NCBI RefSeq assembly: GCF_000308575.1
Contig: NZ_BAFZ01000042.1
Coordinates: 16,702-80,701 of the forward strand
From: Nocardia exalbida NBRC 100660
Lineage (GTDB): Bacteria; Actinomycetota; Actinomycetes; Mycobacteriales; Mycobacteriaceae
DNA: 64,000 nt
Direction of reading: 5' to 3'
The stretch's first letter is position 1. Every line of letters begins with the position of its first letter. The position numbers and the translations under genes were made by a program. Positions 28,167 through 38,231 of this stretch are shown piece after piece. Below the pieces are notes generated by a model. That model ran no database searches and had not been told where the DNA came from. It saw nothing but the letters and a program-made list of their open reading frames with translations.

Positions 28167-28667
28167 TCACAGGCGTGGCGCCGCGCGGCGTGCGGCCTCG
28201 ATGGCTTCGAACTTGGCGAGGTTGTGCCGGGCGTCGGCCAGTGCGTCGTGCGCGTCCGGCGGGATCGGCGGAAGTTCGGGACGGCCGTGCACCTCCCAGT
28301 GCTGGCGCAATTCGTTGGTGTAGCGCGGCAGGGTGTTGGGCAGGTCGACCATGGAGCCCCACAGCTGGCACAGGGCGACGTGGTCGTAGGCGGACACCCA
28401 GGCCCACAGCTCCGGTTGCACGGTCGGCCGCGGCACCAGGAACGCGTACAGCTCGTCCCGGATCCGGGCGCGACTGCGCCACAACGGAGAGGAAGGCGAC
28501 GGCAGCTGGGGCAAGACGAATTTGCGCACCCAGGGACCCGCACGTCCGGCATCGAATTCGGTGGACACCGCGTAGTACTCCCTGCCGTCCTCGCAGACGA
28601 CGCCGATGGAGACCAAATCGATGGTCACACCGTCCTCGATGAATTCGCAGTCATAAAAATACTTCAA
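28167..28667 (-). CDS. 3'-5' exoribonuclease of the Rv2179c (RNase AS) type
   Basis: 166 aa from a TTG at 28667 (KYFYDCEFIEDGVTIDLVSI), with GAGG about 8 bases upstream. DEDDh residues: Asp and Glu in FYDCEFIEDG, Asp in WAWVSAYDHVALCQLWG, and His/Asp in DAHDALADARHNL. The M. tuberculosis homologue degrades poly(A)-tailed RNA and is active as a small dimer. A longer frame upstream is not part of the family, so the TTG start is firm. Confidence 0.9.
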   Translation of the reverse strand: MKYFYDCEFIEDGVTIDLVSIGVVCEDGREYYAVSTEFDAGRAGPWVRKFVLPQLPSPSSPLWRSRARIRDELYAFLVPRPTVQPELWAWVSAYDHVALCQLWGSMVDLPNTLPRYTNELRQHWEVHGRPELPPIPPDAHDALADARHNLAKFEAIEAARRAAPRL

Positions 28668-28718
28668 GCACCAAGCCTCTCTATATCTTCGCTGGCAGTA
28701 ATTCGGCAACACGGGGGA

Positions 28719-29253
28719 ATGGCCAGTGTTCTCGTATGCAGTGTAGAAGGTTGCACGCATCGGGTACGAGCACGAGGCGTGTGTGGCAAACATTATGCGC
28801 AGGACCAGTACGGGTGCTTCCGCGCTGTGCCATCGAAAGCTGTTCTAGGCCAGCAGTTATGAAGCATGGAATCTGTCGAGCGCACATCCGTAAGGTTCGG
28901 CGATGGGGGAGCGTCGATGCCGCCCCGGGGCGTGGGTTGCCCGGACGGCGTCGCAAAAGCTTGCACGATGGCGGTGGATTCTTCGTATGGTTATTTGATG
29001 ATCCGTCTTCCGGAAGGGGGCTGAGAATTAGAGTGCCGGCTTGTCATGGAGGCTGAACCGGGCAGGAAGCTCCGTCCGGGAGAGAATGTTCACCATATCA
29101 ACGGCGATAAGTCGGCCAACCGGCCGGAGCACCTCGGAGTTGTGGCTCCGGCGTCAGCCGACAGGGCGGAGAGTGCGAGATCCGGCCGCCTGGGCGAAAG
29201 AAACACTCGAACTCCACGGTGCTGCCGAAGACGATAATGCGACGAGGTCGTAG
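28719..29253 (+). pseudogene. Decayed HNH endonuclease (phage or intron type)
   Basis: Pieces of one HNH nuclease can be read in successive frames: CSVEGCTHRVRARGVCGKHY (first zinc-ribbon, frame of 28719); CSRPAVMKHGICRAHIRKVR (second zinc pair); GLRIRVPACHGG followed by a stop; RPGENVHHINGDKSANRPEH (the HNH core); and RRQPTGRRVRDPAAWAKETL (the usual C-terminal tail). At least three frame changes and a stop separate them, so it is not functional. Base composition looks more A/T-rich than the neighbours. It lies between the exoribonuclease and aroG. Confidence 0.8.
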
Positions 29254-29277
29254 ACGCGGCATCCGAATCGGTAGTGA

Positions 29278-30795
<1,518 letters not shown>

Positions 30796-30840
30796 GATCC
30801 AAGCCGCGTCGGCGGCCGGACTTCGCACGCTCGCTTCCGG

Positions 30841-32811
30841 TCAGGGAAGCGCCACGATGGTGACGGTGTCGCCCGCCTCGAGGTTGACTCCGATGGCCGG
30901 AGTCTGCGAGACCACCAGAGAGCTATCGGCGCGGGCCAGTTGTTTGACCTCTACCTGCAGGCCGAGGCTTTCCAGCTTGGCGCGGGCGTTGGCCACGGTC
31001 CATCCGCGTACGTCGGGCATCTTCAGGGCATTGGAGATCAGGAGGACGACGCCGTCGCCGGATTGAATGGTGGCTCCCGCGCCCGGCTGGGTGCCGATGG
31101 CCTTGTCCGCCTCGATGCTGCGGTCGAACTGGGGTTTTGTCTCGCGGATCGCGATTCCGGCGGCGCTGAGGATCTTGGTGGCCTCGTCGGTCGGCTTGCC
31201 GCGGACGTCGGGAACCTTGACCGGCTGCGATCCCTTGCTGCGGTAGACCTTCACCTGCGCGCCCAGGGGCAGCACGGTGCCGGGCCGCGGTTCCACCCGG
31301 GCGACCGTTCCCTTGGGGGCGGCGTTGGACTCTTCGCCCGCGTCGACCGGTTGCAGCCCGTAGTCCCGGATCAACTGATTGACCTTCGACACCTGGTCAC
31401 CCGCTTTGACATCGGGCACCTTGGGCTTGCCATTGGAGACCAGGACGGCGACCGTGGAACCCTTGGTGATCTTGGAACCGGCCGACGGGTCGCTGCCGAC
31501 CACGCCGCCGACCGGGATCGTGTCCGACGCCTTCTGCCGGATCTCGGTCTCGAACCCGGCGTTCTGCAGCGTGGCGACCGCCTTGTCGGTGTCCAGCCCG
31601 GCGATCGGCGGCACCGCCGAATACCGGCCGACACCCAGCCACCAGCCCCCGATGCCGACCAGCAGCGTGAGCGTCGCGACGACGGCCACCCATATCCACA
31701 CGGTGCGCCGCGAGCGGTTGAGCTCGTCGGCGTAGGGCGGCGCGTACGGCGGCGCGGGGTGGGCTTGACGCGCCGGTTGCGGCCGGTCGTAGTCCGCCGG
31801 GGGGCTGTAGTCGACGCGGGGCCGCTGGGCGGTGACCACTTTGGTGTGCTGCACCGGTTGCGGCGCATGAGGGTCGTGGGCCGACGCGCCCGCGAAATCC
31901 GGCCGGTCGTGATCCGGCGCGACGGCGCGGTAGCCGGCACTGAGATGCTCGGCGGACTCCTGGGGCGCGGGCACCCGGTAGGGAGGCAGGCGCAGCGTGG
32001 TGCCGATCTGCCGCAGCGCCGCCGCCATCTCGTTCGCGTCGGCGAACCGGTGCGCGGGGTCGCGCGCGGTGGCCTTGGCCACCAGCTCGTCGAACTCCGG
32101 CGGCACCCCCGAGATGAATCCGCTCGGGCTCGGCACATCGTTCTCGATGCGCTGATAGGCCACCGAGATGGAGGTGTCGCCGGTGAACGGGACACGGCCG
32201 GTGAGCATTTCGAAGATCAGCACGCCGAAGGAGTAGACGTCGCTGCGGGAGTCGGCGGAGCCGCTGGTGACCTGCTCGGGCGACAGATAAGCGGCGGTGC
32301 CGAGGATGACGCTGGCCGACGTGGTGTTCGCCGCGGCCACCGCGCGCACCAAGCCGAAGTCGGCGATCTTCACCTCGCCCGCGTCGGAGATCAGCACGTT
32401 CTCCGGCTTGATGTCGCGGTGCACCAGCCCCGCGGAATGCGCGACGCCGATCGCCGCCAGTACCGGTTCGGCGACGGCGCGCACGGCGTGCGGTGGCATC
32501 GGGCCGCGTTCGCGCAGCAGCTCGCGCAGCGTGCCGCCCTCGACCAGCTCCATGATCAAGAAGGGATGGTCGCCGTCGATGCCCTGGTCGTACACCGCGA
32601 CCAGCGAAGGATGCTTGAGCTTGGCGACCGCGCGCGCCTCGAACTCGAATCGGGACAGGAACTGCGGGTCGCCCGCGAACTTCGGGTCCATCACCTTGAT
32701 GGCGACCGGCCGGTCCAGGCGGGTGTCGACCCCGCGGAAGACCATCGACATTCCGCCGCGGGCGATCGGCGCATCGATCCGATAGCGCCCTTCCAGCATC
32801 TGGCCGATCAA
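30841..32811 (-). CDS. pknL: Serine/threonine protein kinase PknL with four PASTA domains
   Basis: 656 aa from a TTG at 32811, seven bases behind a GGAGG ribosome site; an ATG four codons later (32799) is less well placed. The kinase domain shows ARGGMSMVFRG, VAIKVMD, HRDIKPENVL, DFGLVRA and GTAAYLSPEQ. A proline-rich juxtamembrane region, one membrane helix (WIWVAVVATLTLLVGIGGWW) and four extracellular PASTA repeats follow. The M. tuberculosis protein lacks PASTA repeats as I recall, whereas the corynebacterial form has them. PASTA domains sense peptidoglycan fragments or lipid II. The divergent neighbour encodes its likely DNA-binding substrate. Confidence 0.93.
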   Translation of the reverse strand: MIGQMLEGRYRIDAPIARGGMSMVFRGVDTRLDRPVAIKVMDPKFAGDPQFLSRFEFEARAVAKLKHPSLVAVYDQGIDGDHPFLIMELVEGGTLRELLRERGPMPPHAVRAVAEPVLAAIGVAHSAGLVHRDIKPENVLISDAGEVKIADFGLVRAVAAANTTSASVILGTAAYLSPEQVTSGSADSRSDVYSFGVLIFEMLTGRVPFTGDTSISVAYQRIENDVPSPSGFISGVPPEFDELVAKATARDPAHRFADANEMAAALRQIGTTLRLPPYRVPAPQESAEHLSAGYRAVAPDHDRPDFAGASAHDPHAPQPVQHTKVVTAQRPRVDYSPPADYDRPQPARQAHPAPPYAPPYADELNRSRRTVWIWVAVVATLTLLVGIGGWWLGVGRYSAVPPIAGLDTDKAVATLQNAGFETEIRQKASDTIPVGGVVGSDPSAGSKITKGSTVAVLVSNGKPKVPDVKAGDQVSKVNQLIRDYGLQPVDAGEESNAAPKGTVARVEPRPGTVLPLGAQVKVYRSKGSQPVKVPDVRGKPTDEATKILSAAGIAIRETKPQFDRSIEADKAIGTQPGAGATIQSGDGVVLLISNALKMPDVRGWTVANARAKLESLGLQVEVKQLARADSSLVVSQTPAIGVNLEAGDTVTIVALP

Positions 32812-32929
32812 GAGAAGTCCTCCGGCTTTCACAAAGTTTGCCGCTCCGTGCGGCCCCCACGATGGTATCGACTCCCACCACTCCGGGTGTCTCACGACGT
32901 GCGGCAGGTCACCGTCTACCGTTATCCGG

Positions 32930-33298
32930 GTGAGTGCATTTCCCTGCTGTGACGACGTCCTTCCGCAGTCGGTGGCCCTCGTGCCGCTGCCGGAGGTGGC
33001 CGACCGACTCGGGCTGGTGGTAACCCGGGTGCACCAGATGCTGCGCGATCACCAGTTGCTCGCCCTCCGCAGAAACGGCGTCGCGGGCGTCCCCGAACGG
33101 TTCTTCGACGACACCGGCGCGGTCGTGAAGCCGCTGCCCGGCCTGATCACCGTGATGCGCGACGCCAAGTACACCGACGAGGAGATCCTGGAGTGGATCT
33201 TCACCGAAGATGAGAGCCTGCCCGGCAAACCGATCGACGCCCTGCACGGCCCCCTGGCCCGCGAAGTCCTGCGCCGGGCAGCCGCGGATCCGTTCTGA
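32930..33298 (+). CDS. Rv2175c-like DNA-binding protein, likely PknL substrate
   Basis: 122 aa: a winged/MerR-like helix-turn-helix (LPEVADRLGLVVTRVHQMLR) followed by a compact conserved domain (FFDDTGAVVKPLPGLITVMR). In M. tuberculosis Rv2175c is phosphorylated by PknL, which lowers DNA binding. The gene is divergent from pknL with a 118-base gap. The GTG at 32930 follows a TACCGT box by 7 bases and looks leaderless. Confidence 0.9.
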   Translation: MSAFPCCDDVLPQSVALVPLPEVADRLGLVVTRVHQMLRDHQLLALRRNGVAGVPERFFDDTGAVVKPLPGLITVMRDAKYTDEEILEWIFTEDESLPGKPIDALHGPLAREVLRRAAADPF

Positions 33299-33307
33299 GT
33301 TGTTTTT

Positions 33308-33579
33308 CCAGCGCCTGCGGCGCTGGGTGTTCGCGGCCCCTTTGTGGCTCACGCCCGAGCGACCCCCGCTTGCTCCTTCGTCGCGTACGCGGCGGCCACT
33401 CGGACGCGAGCCGGGCTGTGTTTGTTTGGCCGCGACTGCGTCGCGGCGTGTTCGCGGCCCCTTGATGGCTCGCGTCCGAGCGACCGCCGCTTGCTCCTTC
33501 GTCGCGTACGCGGCGGCCACTCGGACGCGAGCCGGGCCGCGAACGGCGCATGGTCGGTCTCGCTTCGCTCGAAACCGGT
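33308..33579 (+). repeat. Two further tandem copies of the structured intergenic repeat
   Basis: Units at 33308-33415 and 33429-33536, with tail to about 33579, match those at 15123-15395 in the same orientation. The order of the two first-hairpin types is reversed here: CAGCGCC/GGCGCTG first, GCCGCGAC/GTCGCGGC second. The long stem of the first unit has two changes in its left arm; the second unit's arms are perfect. Confidence 0.9.
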
Positions 33580-33821
33580 GGTTGGGCCGGTGTGGTTGCG
33601 GTAGCAGGGAGGGTGCTGCCTTGAAGTTCGTCGTTGTGGGGTGGTCGGAGGTTTCGGCCTACTCATGACCTTCATCGTGACGTGGCGGCTGTTCGGGCGC
33701 ATGGATGCGGTGCGCCGTGCCGCTCGGCGTCTGTGCGCGGACGGGTGGAAATCCGGCGGTTCGCGCTGCCGAGATGTCGGCTGCCGAGATCCCCTGTGGA
33801 TGTGCGATGCCGGGAGGGTGC
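33580..33821. other. Intergenic stretch between repeat and crtB
   Basis: Short open frames exist (for example on the plus strand from 33641) but they have no ribosome site, family resemblance or clear codon pattern. I support no gene here. Confidence 0.5.
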
Positions 33822-34832
33822 TCAGCGGTCCAGGCGGTTGCGCAGGGTGGCGGTGGTGAATTCGGCGGCGGCTACGCGCAGGCGGTGGTGGCGGGGCACC
33901 GCGGCGCGGTGGTCGAAGACGGCGTAGTCGCCGCGTTCGATGTGGTGCAGGATGTCGGAGTAGAGGGTGGCCGCGGTGCGGATGGCGGGGCGTACCCGGG
34001 GTTCGAGCAGGTCGATGCCGGATTCGGCGCGGCGGTAGAGATCCCGGTTGACCGCGATGAGATGGGCGAGGGCACGGCGTACGCGCGGATCGGTGCGGCC
34101 GGTGCGCCGGCATTCGAACAGCAGGTCGTCGTCGACGCCGAACGCGGTGAGGGCATCGGCGGGCAGGTAGACCCGGTCGCGGTCGAGATCCTCCGCGACG
34201 TCGCGCAGGAAGTTGGTGAGCTGGAACGCCTCGCCCAGAGCGGCGGCAGCGGGTTCGGCCTCCGGCACCGGGACGACCGTGCCGAGCACGGGCAGCAGCT
34301 GCAATCCGATCGCGGCCGCGGAGCCGCGCATGTAGTCGCGCAACTCGGCCATGGTGGCGTAGCGGTTACGGAAGGACGGGGCGCCGGGCGCGTCCATGCG
34401 CATGGAGTCCAGGAACGTCCAGAAGTGCTGTGCCGCGATGCCGTAGCGGTGGATGGTGTGGGTGACGGCGGCGAGCACGAGGGCGCGCGGCTGTAGGCCC
34501 GCTTCCCGGCTTCGTTCGCGCTCCGGGGTCGGGCCGGAAGGCAGCAGCGCGTCGCCGGTGTGCGATCCCAGCGCGGCCCGCAGGTCCCGCTCGATTCGGT
34601 CGAGTTCGGTGACCGGGTCGCCGTCGTGCGCGGCGGTGGGACGGCCCGTGCGGTCGACGACGTCGTCCACCATGCGCGCGAACGCGTACAGCGCGTGCAC
34701 GGCGGGCCGTCGCTCGGCCGAGAGCAGCCGGGTGGCCAGGAAGTAGGTGCGGCCGTGCGTGGCGGCGATCTGCCTGCACTCGCGGTAGGCGAGCGGGAGC
34801 AGGGCGGAGCTGGGTAGCCGGCCTTCGGTCAT
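33822..34832 (-). CDS. crtB: Phytoene/squalene synthase family protein, phytoene synthase
   Basis: 336 aa. The first Asp-rich motif is in ALYAFARMVDDVVDRTG, the second in LTNFLRDVAEDLDRDRVYLP, both classic for CrtB, which joins two GGPP to phytoene. The ATG at 34832 overlaps the mptA stop in ATGA, so crtB is translated behind mptA. With crtI and crtE upstream on the same strand it forms the early carotenoid pathway. Confidence 0.93.
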   Translation of the reverse strand: MTEGRLPSSALLPLAYRECRQIAATHGRTYFLATRLLSAERRPAVHALYAFARMVDDVVDRTGRPTAAHDGDPVTELDRIERDLRAALGSHTGDALLPSGPTPERERSREAGLQPRALVLAAVTHTIHRYGIAAQHFWTFLDSMRMDAPGAPSFRNRYATMAELRDYMRGSAAAIGLQLLPVLGTVVPVPEAEPAAAALGEAFQLTNFLRDVAEDLDRDRVYLPADALTAFGVDDDLLFECRRTGRTDPRVRRALAHLIAVNRDLYRRAESGIDLLEPRVRPAIRTAATLYSDILHHIERGDYAVFDHRAAVPRHHRLRVAAAEFTTATLRNRLDR

Positions 34833-36547
34833 CGGGCGACGGGCGAAGCGGTGGCCTCGCCGGGCGTGGCCGGGACCGTGCTCGGCGGCGTGGTGCGCAG
34901 GCGCAGCGGGTCCACCGTGCGCAGCGACAGCGCCGCGACGCTCGCGGCGAAGGTGGCGGCGACGACGTGCCAGAAGTTGTACAGGCCGATCGAACCGTCC
35001 GGCTGGAAGACCAGCATCAACCAGGTGCATACGCCGACCAGCGCCATCAGCGTCGTGGTGGACAGCGCGAACCCGGCGGCCAGCGCCAGCGGCCAGGAGT
35101 AGTACCAGGGCAGCGCGGCGGGCGAGAGGATGACGATCGCGACGAACGCGATCAAGATGCCCAGCACCGCCTCGCGCTCGCTGTGCCGGAAGCGCCACCA
35201 GGTCAGGGCGAGCACGGCGACCAAGGCCAGCGCGCACATCGCGCGGGTCACCTCGAGCACCGATTCCAGCCGCAGCGGGGTTATCCAGGTGATCGCGTGC
35301 GCCATCACGGTCGGCAGCGAGAGCCAGTTGATGATCTTCTTCGACCCGGACAACGCGGTCAGCCAGCCGATGCCGACGCCCGCGATGGCCGAGGCGGCGA
35401 CGAACACGACCGCGAACACGCTCAGGCCGAGCCCGGCGATCTTGCCGAACATCAGCGCGGGATGCGGCATGTCCTCCGTCGGCTCCGCGGCGTCACCGGG
35501 CTGCTCGCTGGCGGGCAGGTGCGCCGGATCGCGGCCGACCCGCTGGGCGGCGCGGCGTTCGCGTTCGTGCAGCATCCAGATCCAGACCAGGAACGGCAGC
35601 GCGACGCCCGCGGTCGCCTTGATGGCCACGCCGATCGCGACGACCACGATGCCCGCCACGTGGTGGCGCTCCAGCACCAGCGCGATGCCCGCGCACATCA
35701 GTCCGACCATCAGCATCTCGTTGTGCACGCCGCCGATCAGGTGGATCAGCACCAGCGGGTTGAGCACGGCCAGCCACAGCGCGACGGTCGGTTTGCCGCC
35801 GAGGTGCTTGGTCAGATACGGCACCGCCCACATCATCAGCACCAGGCCGGGCAGCATGACCAGCCGCATCGCGATGGTGCCCGCCACCACGTTGTCGCCG
35901 GTCACGGCGGTGATCGCGCGACCGAGCAGCAGGAAGACCGGGCCGTAGGGTGCGGTGGTGGTGGTCCACACCGGACTGACGTTGTCCAGCAGCACTCCGG
36001 GATTCGCGACCGGACCGACCTGGTATGGGTCGAAGCCGTCGCGCAGCAGCGCGCCCTGGGCGAGGTAGGAGTAGGCGTCGCGGCTGAACATCGGCACGGC
36101 GAACAGCAGCGGCGCGATCCAGATGCCGACGATGGCGCGCAGCTCGTTGAGCGTCACCTCGGCGCCGGTCCGGTCGCCGGTGCCGATCGTGGCGCGCCCG
36201 AGGCGGACCCAGGCGGTGATCATGAGCAGCACGCCGATCCAGATGCAGATGGTCGACAGCGCGTAACCGTGCCCGAACCGCAGCCAGGACAGGTGCATGG
36301 CCTCGAGCAGCGGGTCGCGCTTGCGCACGCTGCCCGCGCCGAAACCGCCGAACATGATCATGATCGCGCCGAAGAAACCGAGCAGGGCGGCATGGCCCTC
36401 CGGGCTTCTGGCGAAGACGGCGCAGGTGCGCATCCACCACAGGAAACCGCGGTCGGTGGCCGATTCGCGAGGTGCGAAAGCGGGCGACGAGGGACGGGTG
36501 TCACCGGCGGAGGCGGCTTCAGCGGTGCGCGTTTCGGGGGATGCCAT
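34829..36547 (-). CDS. mptA: Polyprenol-phosphomannose-dependent alpha-(1,6)-mannosyltransferase MptA
   Basis: 572 aa, about 13 membrane helices, a GT-C type enzyme. The loop FSRDAYSYLAQGALLRDGFD has the Asp expected for catalysis; HLIGGVHNEMLMVGLMCAG and VKATAGVALPFLVW-like stretches are typical. It extends the alpha-1,6-mannan backbone of lipomannan and lipoarabinomannan on the outer face of the inner membrane. The ATG at 36547 has a GGGGG-type site; an upstream GTG or ATG is possible. It sits inside a carotenoid operon: crtI is 63 bases upstream and crtB overlaps its stop. Confidence 0.92.
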   Translation of the reverse strand: MASPETRTAEAASAGDTRPSSPAFAPRESATDRGFLWWMRTCAVFARSPEGHAALLGFFGAIMIMFGGFGAGSVRKRDPLLEAMHLSWLRFGHGYALSTICIWIGVLLMITAWVRLGRATIGTGDRTGAEVTLNELRAIVGIWIAPLLFAVPMFSRDAYSYLAQGALLRDGFDPYQVGPVANPGVLLDNVSPVWTTTTAPYGPVFLLLGRAITAVTGDNVVAGTIAMRLVMLPGLVLMMWAVPYLTKHLGGKPTVALWLAVLNPLVLIHLIGGVHNEMLMVGLMCAGIALVLERHHVAGIVVVAIGVAIKATAGVALPFLVWIWMLHERERRAAQRVGRDPAHLPASEQPGDAAEPTEDMPHPALMFGKIAGLGLSVFAVVFVAASAIAGVGIGWLTALSGSKKIINWLSLPTVMAHAITWITPLRLESVLEVTRAMCALALVAVLALTWWRFRHSEREAVLGILIAFVAIVILSPAALPWYYSWPLALAAGFALSTTTLMALVGVCTWLMLVFQPDGSIGLYNFWHVVAATFAASVAALSLRTVDPLRLRTTPPSTVPATPGEATASPVAR

Positions 36548-36610
36548 CTGGTGTCGGTCCCCCCGAGTGGTCGGCGGTCGCAACCGCGAGCGAATAGGTC
36601 GGCGCTTAGT

Positions 36611-38194
36611 TTACGGCGTCGTCTCGAACACTATCCGGCTGGTGCGCGGGGTCGCACGCGAAGTGTGCCCGACCTCGCCCGCGATGCGGGTTGCCGCCAG
36701 TTTTCCGGATAACAGGGCGGTCGGCACGCCCACGCCCGGAGTGGTGCCGCAACCGGCGATAACCACGTTGTCGCTGGAGCGCGGGAAATTGCGCGGCCTG
36801 AAGGGGCCGGTCTGCCGGAAGAGGTGTGCGGCGGAGAACGGCGTGCCCGCGAGCATGCCGTAGTCGAGCCACGTCCGAGGTGTGTCGAGCCGGTCGACGG
36901 TGAAGTGCTCGGCGATGCCCCGGTAGCCGCGCGCTTCCAGCACGGTGAGCAACTCGCGGAGGTAGGCGGGGCCGAGGCGCGGCCAGTCCAGCGGCGCCGC
37001 CGCGAGATTCGGGCACGGCGCGAGCAAGGAGAACGGCTCGTGGCGCCCGTCGCCGCGTTCGACGAACAGGCGCGGATCGGTCAGAGCGGGCCGGGTCAGC
37101 AGCAGCGAGGGGTCGCTCATCAGCTTGCCGCGGCCGCGGCGGGCGGTGATCTCGGTGAACGTGCGGTCCCAGGCCTGCCCGAACTCGATGGTGTGGTGCG
37201 CCTGCACCGGCCATCGCGCCGCGACCGCGGCGGGGACGGTGCCGTGCGCGACGAGCGCCGACGGTGAGGCGCGCAGCCCGCGCCGCGGTCGCACACCGAA
37301 ACGGTCCAGCGAGCCGAGGTCGGCGGTGAGCACGAGCGCGTCGCAGTCGAACGAGCGCCCGTCTGCGGTGCGGGCGCGCCGGGCCCGCCTGCCCGCGTAG
37401 TCGATGCCGACCACCTCGGCGTTCAGTTCCAGCGTGCCGCCTGCCTCGGCGAACGCCTGCGCCAGCGCCGCGGCGATCGCGCGCATACCGCCCTCGGGAA
37501 AGTGGACGCCCAGCGAGGTGTCCATATGCGGGATCGCGCCGTAGACGGCGAGCGCCTGCGCGGGCGGCATGCCCGCGTAGAGGGCTTGGAAGGTGAACAG
37601 GCGCGCCAGGCGTGGATCCCGCAGGAACCGGCGCACCTGCGGGCCGAGCCTGCCGAACCCGCCGAGACGTGCCAATTCGACCAGCGCGCGGCGCTTTTCG
37701 GGGAGGCGCACCATATCCAGCGGCGAGTCGAAGTTGGTGTCCATGAACTCGGTGAACTCCGCCGCGTAGACCCGCGCCAGCCATGCGCGCAGGCGCCGGT
37801 ATCCGCGTGCCTCGGCCGGGCCGCAGGTCCGCTCGACCTCCGCGGCCATGGCGTCCGGGTCGGCGAAGACCCTGATCTGCGCGCCGTCGGCGAACCGGGC
37901 GTGATAGCCCGGCGCCAGCCGGTGGATGCGCAGCGGGGGCTCGCAGGTCTCCGGGGCGCGGCCGACGGCGGCGAGCGCGTCGGTGATCAGTTCGGGCAGG
38001 GTGAGGACGGTGGCGCCGGAATCGATCTCGTAATCGGCGCCCTGGTACCGGCCCACCCGGCCGCCGGGGTGGTCGGCCCGCTCGAGCAGCGTGACCGTGT
38101 GGCCCGCGCCGGTCAGGTAGAGGGCGGCCGACAGGCCGGCCAGGCCCGCGCCGACCACCACGACGCGATCGGTCGGTCCCGCAACGGTTCTCAT
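36611..38194 (-). CDS. crtI: Phytoene desaturase (CrtI family)
   Basis: 527 aa FAD-dependent desaturase. The dinucleotide-binding motif VVVVGAGLAGLSAALYLTGAGH lies at the N-terminus, then ERADHPGGRVGRYQ, and the C-terminal flavin motif is in NVVIAGCGTTPGVGVPTALL. It introduces double bonds into phytoene to give lycopene or a shorter desaturation product; the number of steps cannot be read. Ribosome site AAGGAGACG. The order crtE-crtI-mptA-crtB with small gaps implies one transcript. Confidence 0.9.
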   Translation of the reverse strand: MRTVAGPTDRVVVVGAGLAGLSAALYLTGAGHTVTLLERADHPGGRVGRYQGADYEIDSGATVLTLPELITDALAAVGRAPETCEPPLRIHRLAPGYHARFADGAQIRVFADPDAMAAEVERTCGPAEARGYRRLRAWLARVYAAEFTEFMDTNFDSPLDMVRLPEKRRALVELARLGGFGRLGPQVRRFLRDPRLARLFTFQALYAGMPPAQALAVYGAIPHMDTSLGVHFPEGGMRAIAAALAQAFAEAGGTLELNAEVVGIDYAGRRARRARTADGRSFDCDALVLTADLGSLDRFGVRPRRGLRASPSALVAHGTVPAAVAARWPVQAHHTIEFGQAWDRTFTEITARRGRGKLMSDPSLLLTRPALTDPRLFVERGDGRHEPFSLLAPCPNLAAAPLDWPRLGPAYLRELLTVLEARGYRGIAEHFTVDRLDTPRTWLDYGMLAGTPFSAAHLFRQTGPFRPRNFPRSSDNVVIAGCGTTPGVGVPTALLSGKLAATRIAGEVGHTSRATPRTSRIVFETTP

Positions 38195-38231
38195 CCGGTT
38201 CGTCTCCTTGCCGTGGCGCCCGATACCCGGC

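Noticed and set aside
33641..33859. Small plus-strand frame with a hydrophobic start near crtB
   Set aside because: It runs into crtB on the opposite strand and lacks supporting evidence.
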